From Mytilus galloprovincialis (lineage: Eukaryota > Mollusca > Bivalvia > Mytilida > Mytilidae): a stretch of 64,000 nucleotides of DNA. Under the pieces are notes generated by a model that was given only the letters and a program-made list of their open reading frames with translations, did not search any database and had not been told where the DNA came from. Positions 26,101 to 39,500 of the stretch are shown one piece after another (within the stretch, counting starts at the first letter, position 1; each line of letters opens with the position of its first letter). The DNA lies in NCBI RefSeq assembly GCF_965363235.1, contig NC_134840.1:86400916-86464915 (forward strand), given 5' to 3'. The translations under genes and the position numbers were made by a program.

Positions 26101-29100
26101 GATATGTATATTATAAATATGTAATCATGCCCATGTAATGTACACTTTTGACATGACGTGTTTGCTTCTAGTGCAGTTTGTAGTTTCGATCAAAGAAATA
26201 TCTTAAAAGTGTGTTTTCCCCACACAAACCAACCTTTCTGACCCATACTAAAACTGGAATGCACATATAAAAGTAGTTGTACATTTAACAAATTACACAA
26301 CAAGTAAGACATTGTGAATCGGAATATAAAACATGTGAACTACAGGACACATGATTGTCCTTGGTGATAAACATAATCCTTACGAAACAGCCTTAATGAA
26401 ATATGTTAACCACATTTGAATTATTCATGGTGACCACAATATACAATTGTAAAGCAGGTCACTTTCATTACAGGTTGGTATATACTGGAATGTTTGGATC
26501 TTTCCAAGGCTCCACTTTATATGAATGTAGCTTTCTGACCTCTTTGGCTCATTTACTTCAATTTAGAATATTAGTTAAAAGTAAACAATATTAGTAAGGG
26601 TGAGAAAAGATTCATTAAAGAATTGTATATAATAACAAAACATGTAAAACTGTCACATCCACAAATTTATTCAACTGTTCATATCTACTGTCTTATCAAA
26701 GTCACTGTAAGTTCATTAGAATTCATTAAATGTTTTACAAGATATGTCTTGTAAGCAGAAAAAGTTATATTATTATTGAAACAGAACAGAAGATAAAACT
26801 ATCAGGAATTAAAGACAGTTTTCTACATAAATAGTTTGAATTCATTCAGTATAACATAGGGAGATAGATTCAACAGCTTCTTTGCTAATAAACTGTTGAC
26901 ACAGAGATATGTCTCGACTGCTGGCATAATATTCAGAAAAAGACATGATGGTCAGCAACATATTTGTACCAATAGTATTGCAACTTTATATCAAATATCA
27001 ATGATCTTTCACAAGTAGTTCTTATCAAACCAACTTAAGCAAAAAAACTTATTGTTATTATAAAACACCCATGCAACCACGCATCCCATATTGCATGATA
27101 GGACTCTGTCACTGTGGGCAGAAAAGCAATACATAATGTCTAGCTTTCGTGACTTTCTACACAGGCAAGACATTAAATTAAAACCGTGTCTTATGTACCA
27201 ATTTTTGTGGTAAAAATAAAATGTATAGGAGTCTCATTGGGGGGTTCTAATCCCGGATCCCGCTAACTGTTTTGTCAGATTCACGTATCCTGCTTACACT
27301 ATGTACTTAAGCAATTATCATTTTTTTTGTAATTTCTCGTGTCCAGCTATACTTCATTTCCCGTTTTCACAAAACAATAATTTGTCTTTTACGTGTCACG
27401 TTTACAAAAAATCAGCAATCCCATGTCAAGCTTAGACCCAATGAGACCAAACGTATACTGAATTCAGGATAATTGTATTTTATTGTTTCACTATATGCTC
27501 ACATCAATGTGTTCCTCTATTCATGAAAATCATAAAAAAACATTTTTTAATCAATCAAAGTGATTACAGGATAAGAAAAGATGAACCAAATGTTCCACAA
27601 AACAGATATTTCCAATAGAAAATCTGTCAAAAACCATGAAATACTTACAAGTGGGGATTAAATTAATTCTTTAAAAAAAAAATCAAATAAACTTATTTCT
27701 AGATGCATGATTTCCCTAATAATTCACTAGATGCTTTTTGAGATGCAGTTTGTAGAAATTTAGTGCAATAAACACGCATATAAATTGATGATCTTTAATC
27801 TTCAAAAGTATATTCAAACCACAAATTGGACTAAAAAAAGCATGTCATAAGTGCATATCTTCACGTGGCACAGCATGGTTACACCCTTTTATAGTTAAAA
27901 ATTGACAAATTCCTTTGAATTTCAATAACATGTACAATTTGTATTAAGATGTAAATTCATTAAATATTGCATTTTCATAATGTCACTCATAATTGCAGTG
28001 CAAATAATTCAATGAATCTTCAGGGATGTAATCCAAGTATTATAACACTTACTTCCTATATCTTCAACATAAAAATAAAAGATGAACTTTAAAACTCAGT
28101 TTCTGTAAAGGAATTAACCAAAAGTGCAAGACACATATGGATTATGTTAAATGATCCGCGTAGCACAAAAATATTTTTATTAATTCATATAGTTACTAGT
28201 AAACAAAATATCCTTATTGACATCAATCCAGCAGGAACTCACTTATCTACCTCTTGTATGATTTTTAACTGAACATAAAAAAAACAGCAGTAATTCATGA
28301 TTCCTACATCATTAGTTGAAATACTTTGAACTAGCTTTCATGAATGAGACCATTCTTTATAATGAGTATATAAAAATAAGAAGATGTAGTATGATTGCCA
28401 ATGAGACAACTATCCACCAGACACAAAATGACAAGGGTATGTTTTTGTGGTATGTGGTTCTGATATTAAGCAAATTTTTCAACTTACTTTTAATGTGTCA
28501 TTTTCTTTAAGTACCTTAATTGTTATTCCTCCGACTCAAAAAAAGGTGAAAAAATAGGCAAAAGATGCCAAGAAAAAAAACAAAAAGCATAAGTAGAAGA
28601 AAAACAGACAAAAACATGGCAAACCAGATGCTCCGCAGGGCGTAGCTTTATACGACCGCAGAGGTTGAACCCTGAACGGTTAGGGCAAGTATGGACACAA
28701 CATTCAAGCTGGATTCAGCTCTAAATTTGGATTGTGATTAAATAGTTGACACAGCATAGGTTTCTGACACAGAATGAATGTGTTCTAATGAACTTAAAAT
28801 TTTTGTTTCTCTTAGAGCAATTCACTATGCTGTTGAATATTAATCCTCTCAAAAAAATGTTTGAAGAATTTTTCTTTTTTATTTATGAAATTTCAAATGA
28901 GAAAAATTGAACCCAATTTTTTTAATCACATCCCCCTTTCCCTTATTCCAAAACTAATCTCAATTAAAATTTCTAATGGAGTTTGCAACAATAACTACTC
29001 ATTTAAATACATCATAAAATATTAAGATGTAAAAAAACTGCTTGTTATCACTGAATGGTAAAGATTATTTTAATTTATCAGTTGGTAGTAAAAAGTGAAT

Positions 29101-30528
29101 ATACATTGTATATTGTATATAACAAAGATTTAAGTTGATTCTGGACAAAGAAAGATAACTCCAATTAAAAAAAAATCTTGCTATTGCACAATATTTTGCA
29201 ATTAGATATTTCTTGCTTACTATTCTGGACAAAGAAAGATAACTCTAATTAAAAAAAAATTTGATATTTCACAATATTGTGCAATTAGATATTTCTTGCC
29301 ATTGCGCAATACTGTCCAATTGAAAAGACTTGCTATTACACAATACTTAATATAATAATTTTAGATCCTGATTTGGACCAACTTGAAAACTGGGCCCATA
29401 ATAAAAAATCTAAGTACATTTTTGGATTCAGCATATCAAAGAACTTCAAGATTTCAATTTTTGTTAAAATCAGACTAAGTTTAATTTTGGACCCTTTGGA
29501 CTTTAGTGTAGACCAATTTGAAAACAGGACCAAAAATGAAGAATCTACATACACAGTTAGATTTGGAATATCAAAGAACCCCTTTTATTCAATTTTTGAT
29601 GAAATCAAACAAAGTTTAATTTTGGACCCCGATTTGGACCAACTTGAAAACTTGGCCAATAATCAAGAATCTAAGTACATTTTTAGATTCAGCATATCAA
29701 AGAACCTAACTGATTCATTTTTTGTCAAAATCAAACTAAGTTTAATTTTGGACCCTTTGGACCTTAATGTAGACCAATTTGAAAACGGGACCAAAAGTTA
29801 AGAATCTACATACACAGTCATGACAGTTAGATTCAGCATATCAAAGAACCCCAATTATTCAATTTTGATGAAATCAAACAAAAGTTTAATTTTGGACCCT
29901 TTGGGCCCCTTATTATGTTGGGACCAAATATCCCAAAATCAAACCCAACCTTTCTTTTATGGTCATAAACCTTGTGTTTAAATTTCATAGATTTCTATTT
30001 ACTTATACTAACGTTATGGTGCGAAAACCAAGAAAAATGCTTATTTGGGTCCCTTTTTGGCCCCTAATTCCTAAACTGTTGGGACCTAAACTCCCAAAAT
30101 CAATACCAACCTTCCTTTTGTAGTCATTAACATTGTGTTTAAATTTCATTGATTTCTATTTACTTAAACTAATGTTATTGTGCGAAAACCAAGAATAATG
30201 CTTATTTGGGCCCTTTTTTGGCCCCTAATTCCTAAACTGTTGAGACCAAAACTCCCAAAATCAATCCCAACCGTTCTTTTGTGGTCATAAACCTTGTGTC
30301 AAAATTTCATAGATTTCTATTAACTTAAACTAAAGTTATAGTGCGAAAACCAAGAAAATGCTTATTTGGGCCCTTTTTGGCCCCTAATTCCTAAAATGTT
30401 GGGACCAAAACTCCCAAAATCAATACCAACCTCCCTTTTGTGGTCATAAACCTTGTGTTAAAATTTCATAGATTTCCATTCACTTTTACTAAAGTTAGAG
30501 TGCGAAAACTAAAAGTATTCGGACGCCG

Positions 30529-30566
<38 letters not shown>

Positions 30567-33500
30567 AGACGCCAACGTGATAGCAATATACGACGAAAAT
30601 TTTTTCAAAATTTGCGGTCGTATAAAAAGGAATAGAAAAAAACGATGAAAAAAAAAACCAACAATCTACCAATAACCTAACACAGAAAACTAAACACTAA
30701 TCAACATGATGCCCACAAAATCTGTGAGTGATCTCATGTGCTTTTGAAGGGTCAGCTATCCTGGTCCACTAGTGGCGCCCATTGCACTGCTCATGGGAAT
30801 ACATATATTTGGTGATAAATCATATTGGGTGATGTCACAATCAAAGAAAAGAGGATTGTGCCTAATCTTTAGTCTATCTAGATCAGAGACATATAATACT
30901 TATTTCATATTATATGTCTCTGTTTAGACTAATATATTCAGAATTTGATAATGGTAAAGACACTTTTAAATTGTTGAAGACTGCATGATTACCTCAAATA
31001 ATTTTTATCATGCTGTGTGGTTTCTGTTTCACTAAAGTTAACACTACATCTTCACTCTTAAATGAAAGGTTTAAGCGTACAAAAATGCAAAATTTTTACG
31101 CCAATAGTTTTTCCCAATAACAAAAGTTTATCCTGAAATCAGGGTACTCAAAATATTTATGCATGAAGTCATCCATGGTTACATTCATAGTTGGTTCTAA
31201 CCAGTGGTTATAATTTATTCATATTAAATGGTGTTCATTTTAATTTTATGTATGAGTCTGATTCTCCTATACTTTTTGTACCACAACTTTATATGACTAA
31301 GAGTTTGGAAGCATCTATTGTTTGATCTCTACATAGAGGACATGGTTCAAAGAAAGACTTATTAGGTCTTATTGTTTTACTGAAATTTAACTCTTGTCTA
31401 AGATTTACAATTAATGTATATTATTAAAATTAAACTATGCCTGTATTCAAATGCAGTTATTACATCAAGGAAAAAGCCCTACATTTTCAAGAAAGGACAG
31501 CAAAGCGAAATTTTAACATTTATTTGTGTCTTGGCATTTTTCAATATCACATTCCATAACGCCTCAAAAGTGAAAGTGAAAATCGTCAACATTTATCTTG
31601 ACCTCCATCTTGTCATCACTTACACAACATATTTAAATTTGAAAAGCTTTGATTGTAAGGTTCATGAGTAAATGCACAGACACTGTTTGGCAATCGCCCA
31701 CCCATCCAGATGGACCAGCCCAGATGCCTGCCCAGATGTCCTCACAGATGTTTGCTCGCCATATATACAAATATCAATAACTGGTTTTTACTTAGTAAAT
31801 CAGGTTAAAATGAATAATTTTGATCAATTTTTATTTGATAATTTTGTAGTACAAAAGAGTAATTTGTGTGTAATTGATATCTCCTGCTCATGAAATATGT
31901 CAATATATGCAATTTCTGTCATATTTTGTACAAAATTTAATGTATGCTGTATATTTCTACTGTAAAATGTTCTTGGAAACTCCATAAAAGTTGTAAGACT
32001 TTGCACATATGGTAGTATATAATCTTTTTTAACAAATCATTATCAAAAACCCTTATTGATCCTTATTATATAGGAGTTATATAAAAAAAAACAATTTCAA
32101 TCTCCATTTAAACCTCAAAATAGTAATCAAGTGATTTTTCAAATAAATAACACTTATCTTATATTAACCAATCAAAATTTGATATTTTAACACAAGGTAT
32201 AATTCATATACCTATATCATGTTCCAATTTTTTATCTATTGATAAAGACCTAAGTTTTATTAGTAGACATTGATGTGAAAAATACATTAGGGAAAAGAAA
32301 TCATTATATGACATAATTGCTTATATTCACTTATTCTAACTCTGGTGGATAGTGGTCTCATTGGCAATCATACCGCAATTTCATATTCTTACAATGATAA
32401 ATTCAAATAGAACTTTAGTCTTTCAACATTATATATTATCCTACTGTTCAAAGAACTGCAAATAGAATAAAATTACAATAGTTTAAGAAAGTTTAACTAA
32501 CAAATATTAAGGATAAATGACCTACTGCCCTACCCTTTTTGTAATTTTATAGCTGTAAACAAACATTTTGCATATTCAAATGAGGACATAACAAAAAGAA
32601 TGAAGGACACATAATTTTAAGAAAAAGTCTTCACAATGGACTTAACTATTTGCTTAACATATTTCCCAACATTACTTTTTTGTTCAAAATATTTTCTTTT
32701 ATACTTTCATAGTAAGATTTATTGAAACGCATCACAACACCAACAGTTAACCAAATAAAGTCGTCTTAGAGATTACCAAATGGTATTTAAACTGGTCTAC
32801 TGCCCACGTCTTAAGATAAAACATTAAATTCCTGGGTCTTCAGTAGTAGTAGTGCCATGGTGCTTAAGGTGGTACCCAACACTTTGACTAAAATTAATTT
32901 GGCTTGTTTAATTTTCTTAAAATTTTGACAAAGTATTTACTTTGACTCTTTGACAAAAATATAAAAATTTCAAAAAATTTGAACCAACTGTTTTATCAGA
33001 AAAATTACACTGGTTATATAGCAGTTTGATGAACACTTATTTTGATCATTGAGAAGCTTGATATTCCCTTAACAACACAACGTAATCAAAACGTTTAGCT
33101 GATTTTACAGAGATGTTTGGAGTATTTGGTAATCTGGGTCAAAACCTTAATTTGACAATTTTTTAGAAGGTTCCCATCATGATGCATATATAAAATAAGT
33201 TTCAAGTTGATATGATCACAACTTCATGGTTAACAACCTTCAAACATAGCTTAAACCAGATACAGGATGGATGGACTGACCAACAAACAGATGTTTGGAC
33301 TGACCAACAGAGAGATGGATGGACTGACCAACAAACAGATGGATGGACTGACCAACAAACAGATGGTTGGACTGACCAAGAGAGAGATGGATGGACTGAC
33401 CAACAAACAGATGGATGGCCTGAACAAACAGATGGATGGACTGACCAACAAACAGATGGTTGGACTGACCAAGAGAGAGATGGATGGACTGACCAACAAA

Positions 33501-36500
33501 CAGATGGATGAACTGACCAACAAACAGATGGATGAACTGACCAATAAACAGATGGTTGGATTGACCAACAAACATATGGTTTAACTGACCAACAAACAGA
33601 TGGATGGACTGACCAACAAACATATGGTTGGACTGACCAACAAACAGATGGTTGAACTGACCAACAAACATATGGTTGGACTGACCAACAAACAGATGGA
33701 TGGACTGACCAACAAACAGATGGATGGACTGACCAACAAACATATGGTTGGACTGACCAACAAACAGATGGATGAACTGACTAACAAACATATGGTTGGA
33801 CTGACCAACAAACAGATGGATGAACTGACTAACAAACATATGGTTAAACTGACCAACAAACAGATGGTTGGACTGACCAACAAACAGATGAATGGTGGCA
33901 CAGACTAGAAAACATAATGCCCCTATTAATGTAGACGAGGTATCATAAACAAACCATGAAAGTACTCAAATCAAATATGTTTATTTTTCAGAATACTTAA
34001 CAAAAACTAGATAAAACTATTTTTTAAGATTCATAAAGATATATCTAACACAATTAAGTCTAGTGAACTGTGTGTCACCTATTTGAATGATAGTTTTTAA
34101 GATTATGTAAACAGTAACAAAATAAGTTTTGCATCAGCTTATAAAACAAACTTCATTTTTGAATAGTCTTAAAAAAATCTATTTCAATAGTCTAAAAGAG
34201 ATATCATGTTCTATAATATATGTTGACTTAGTCTAATTGGCACTACATCATGTTGGCATGATGGTTAAATAAAAAGTTTAAAAAAACAACATTGAATTGA
34301 AAAACTGCATATTAGGAAGGCATTATTTATATAATTAAAGGATCTAAAAAAAAAGATGATCTCAAATAGAATTCTTATCTGTCGAAAAAGTAGTTCTCAT
34401 AGGTTCAATACCATGTAAACAAGTAAACATTGGAAGCAAATTTAACAAACAAATCATAAAACTAAATATCCTTCACTTTCACAATTATGTTTAATTATTG
34501 TCATACTGAGAATCTATTCAATCTTTTTCATCAACAACAAAAGAACGTTTGAGATGGTTTTGAACTATTTTAAGTAACTTCCTTGCAAATCTTAAAACCA
34601 TCCCCAAATTAATTTAATCTCCTCATAAGACTTGTTATAGATAGTCATTTTAACCTAGGGTATATAGGTATTATGAATATATTATACAAGGAAAGTGAAG
34701 AGCAAGGTTAACTTTTGGCCGAGTATGGCCTTGAATTTCAAATTTATTAAAATATATCAAAATGTATAATTAGGTTCTTAAATGCTACTATTTCAAACTT
34801 AATTCAGGTTATAACCAATTTCTTTATACATATTTCATAATAGGCTCCTATATCACATTTTGGATAAATATTGTTAAAATGTGATGATTTTTTGCCTTTA
34901 ATTTTTTACTGAGTGTATAGCAAGTGGTAAACACAAACCTATCAGATCAGAAGTTGAAAGAGGGTAAAGGACTAAGTTCCGTAATGGCCATATTCATTTT
35001 TAAGTTCAATGTTTCAAGATAAAAATATCTAAGCTGATGAAAAGACACAGGAGAAAGTTAAACAGAACTTTTTAGTCACAGTTTTATTTCAAAGCTTTCA
35101 TTTTTACATCCAAAATGGAAAAAAATCCAGATCCCAATCAAATAAAGGCCTAGTGCTCAGTAAAGACATACTAAATATGCATTTCAGATATGTAAAATTT
35201 TACAACAAACATTATGTGAAAATATCTTTGTTGGTGACGAATGGGCTCTACGCTTCCTGTCCAAAAAAATAATTTAAGGCATTATTTAACCTACTCCTTT
35301 GAGACTTATCGTTGTCTGGAAACTAGTCTCAGTTAACAAATTTTTTCAACTCAACTTTGTAAATAAATGTGTCTTTAACTTAATGCATGATCAACACACA
35401 AATTATACAGACAATACAGATAAAAAATCTTACCAAATCTAAACAAATAAAATCATCAAAGACTAAAATTTGGCCTGGATGCAGTACTAATGGTTTGCCA
35501 CAAGGCCATTTAAAGACAGTGATAATCGTACCTTTACTGTCTGCTATATGATATGCTCTAGGGAAAATCAATTTAAATTCTAGTCAGGAAGGGTTAGCAG
35601 GCATAGATCCAGTTTTTGATGCAAGGGGAGAGTGGTAATTAATCCTGAGAGAAAATCAGCAAAAACCATTCAAAAGTGTAACAAAATCAGATGCCATTTT
35701 TCAATGTATATACAGCCAATCTAGAAAGTTTGAAAGTTTTTGGTTAAAACCTTTAGAGGAGCTTATAATCTCAAAAATGCTGCAAAAAATTTATTAATTT
35801 CGCCATATTCACAAGCAAATATTATCAAAATGTTATACAAAATCAGTTCCACATCTTCACTGTATTTATATATACACACATTCTAGAATGATAGGTGATA
35901 GTGGGTTGAGACTACATGGAATACATAAAACATGATCTTCCAATCAATATATAATAAATATTGATTATACACCTAGAAATAGCCAAAAACCCAAATCAGA
36001 GAGGTTTATATTCTGGACCTCCTCTCTAGAACACTGCTATTATCATCCTTGAAAAAATCAACCTCAAAATACAATGAATATATCTTATTGGAAAAATTTG
36101 AGTTTAAAAACAAAAACCTTCACTTCACTTCATTACATTACAGTACATAATATAAATTGAAAAGATAAAATAAATCAATGTCCCTTTTATATATGTACAA
36201 AAAATGTATACTATATATAAATTCTTTTATTTTACATAGTTAATTTAACATTTATTACAACAATTTATTTAAGTTTTCTTTTATGTGCTTTCTTGATTTT
36301 TTTGCATGTTATAATAAACTAATTGTATTTCCTGTGGCCCTGAGGGGAGAATGGAAGTCAGCCATACAAATATTTGTGGTAACATTTATATGAAGAAGAA
36401 AAAGAATTAATTTTATCAATCTCGACAGCTATTATCATTATTACATAATATGGTTATAATTATTATCACTATTAAACCAGCTTCTTGTCCACAAATAAAA

Positions 36501-39500
36501 TCAATTCAAACCATAGACATGCTGTTAAAATTACTTATTCTGTAAATAATGTTACCTAATTTTATAACATGCTGAAGTCAATACACATCAAATATACCTA
36601 TCATATAGTATTATTAATGATGAATAAATTGCCTAAAAAATAATCACCGATGGAGAAGAGAAATTGGGGGAGATTCCCTCTACACATGTGCTACAGGTTA
36701 ACAGGTATGAGGTCTTCTTTCTTGTCTGACATAACATAAATTGTTAGATAAATTCATCAGAGACGGGTCGAATATTTGACCCTTCAGTATAAACACAAAA
36801 TTATCAATACAGAATAGACCAAAACATGACAAGGCATTCAACCACTGAGACAATTCATGGCTTTAGACAAGTACTTAACATGTTATGTAAATCTGCAGTT
36901 TTAGCGTATATGATTCATTAGAAACTGTAAAATTTGCATTTTTGAAAATCAATTTTCTAATCAAATTTCTGTTTCTCAAGTCATAAGATGCATTTCTATC
37001 ATTAAAAAGATATTTTGTACTTATAAAATGACAATTTGTATCTTATGAATGGCAAAAGACATCAATGAATCAACAAAAATATCAAAGCATCCACATGAAG
37101 ATGATATCTCACTTATTTACTGTAAATGTACTAAATACGTCATAACAAATACGACATTGTGGAAGTGAACATAAACATCATGCACAGAACCCCTGATTGT
37201 TCCACATGATATATTATCCTTGATGGTCATGCATGACATAGCAAGGTTATTACCTATTTTCATTTCAAAAGTTGCAAGTTTATACAACAGTACTTTCAAA
37301 AAGTATGCTTCATTAATCTTTTATCTCGAGTCATCTTTTCCTTTTCTGAATTGGTTAATATGAATAAAGTACAGATGTTTTACAGTAGAGAGAGACCAAT
37401 TTGACATGACAAATAAGTGTGACATTAACATGAAAAAACTGTCAAAAACGGACTAAATCTACTCACTTTTCTTATCAAATGACAACATACCATATTTCAG
37501 TAGCAGTAGTTTTATTTTATGCAATTATTTTTTGTCAAGTTTTTTAACAGAGCATAGACCAAATATCAAATCATAATATACAAATAGCTACATTTGCTGA
37601 TTTTCATCTCCTTAACAAACAATATATGTGTAGTAATCTTGTAGCTTGATAAATAATGCTATTTCCAGTCTACTTATTTCCCTTTCTTATCATTTGCTCT
37701 GAGCAAAGTTACAATTATAAAATTGTCTTTTTTACTAGGAGACTATCCATAGAATTTGAAAATATCATTCAAAGGTGATTTTTCACTTTGAAAATATATT
37801 AATATTTCAATTCACAATAATGAACAACCTTCAATTATGTTTTAAATTCACAAATTTGAGTTCTCCAGCTTGTGGATTAAGATTCCATTCATTTATTTCA
37901 AAAATGGAGAAATATCTCCATTCTAGGTCAAGTTTAATGGCAAGGAGATAACAAACTTTCTGCATCTTCTAGTTGCAGTCATCCTTATTTGAATTTTATA
38001 ATAATATGTGAGTGTTTGATATTTGAAATGAACAAAATAACGTCAAAATGTTATCTTTTATATAGTGCATAAGCTAGTTTGAAAGTTTTTTTTAGATACC
38101 ATTATTTAATTTATTTATGATTGATGTCTAATAAATATATAAATTTTGAATATGTAACTTGAAAAAACAGTAAACCAAAACTACTTCCAGCTGTTATAGC
38201 AAATCTCTCAATAAAATCATTCCACCGTTTTAAAGGTGGTCCTCTAATTCTTAAATATAAATGATAATTATATGTCATAAAACTACTATTAAAAAAAACA
38301 TCAAATACCAACTTAAGGTCTACACTTTTCAGTTACATAAAGTATTTTTTATTTGCATAAAATATCAAATAATTATTTGAAGTAATGGTTCAACAACTTA
38401 TTCTTGAAGTGGGATAGATAATACATAGAACATTTTTTTTATGTTGAATTTATATTGCAAGGGAGATAATTTTGAAAATAATTCATCGTTCATTCAAGGC
38501 ATCTTTGGTAATATTTGTGAAAAGTATGATGATGAAAGTTGATCTATCACCTTTATTGAATTTGAAATAATTTGTGTAATAACACTCTAGACAGACATCC
38601 AACAAAATTTTGTCAAATTCTATGGAAATTGGTTTGAACAAGAAATATGCAAACATTTTACTTTTTGCCATTTGATGAGATACTCAACAAATTAACTGAA
38701 ATCTGCAAAAATGTTCCAAATGACATAAATAGTACATTGTACAGTAAAAAGATAAATAAATAAACCAATGATCAAATGCTAAAAATGACCTATAGATGGA
38801 TAGATGACAACAGGTTGAATAGTATGCGTATATCTATGGCCAACAATGCTTCTAATTTTTAGGTCTGCACGTTTCAGTTACATAAAGTATTTTGATTTCC
38901 ATAAAATATCAAATAATGACTGGAAGTAAGAGTTAAATAACAACTTATTCTTGATATAAGGTAGATAATGCAAAGAAAACTTTCTAAAGAAATTTTGAAT
39001 TTACATTGCAAGGGAGATAATTTTAAAAATAATTCATTTTTCACTCATTTCAATTTTTCTAACTCTTTGGTCTTTATTGTAATGCAAATAATATTTGGCT
39101 TTCTATGGAATAACACTCTAAACAGATATTCTACAAAATCAAAATCAGTTTTAACAGAAATTAATCACAGCAGGCTATATGCAAAACATTTAATTTTTGC
39201 CATTTGAACAGATATTCAAACAGTTAAAATAAAATCTGCTTGCATATCATATAAAGTTATAAAGGGACATAACTGAAAAACAGTAAAAGTGAAGCTACAC
39301 AAATTTGTTCATGCCCTCTCAGCTACGGTGAGGGCATAAAAATATAAATAAATAAATAATGTTCAAAGGTTAAAGAAAGAACTACCAAGAGATCACAAAA
39401 AGGTAAATAGAATGTGTGTATCTATTGCTAACACTGCTTACATTAGTTGCAATTATATCAATAACTTGAATAAGACTCTCAGTGGTGGATCCAGAAATAT

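Noticed and set aside
33240..33839. 199-codon minus-strand frame of octapeptide repeats
   Set aside because: It is the 24-bp minisatellite read in frame. Equivalent frames exist on the other strand, and no splice or start context is present.
33268..33900. Possible CRISPR-like array
   Set aside because: The sequence is eukaryotic, and the array is a plain head-to-tail minisatellite without unique spacers.
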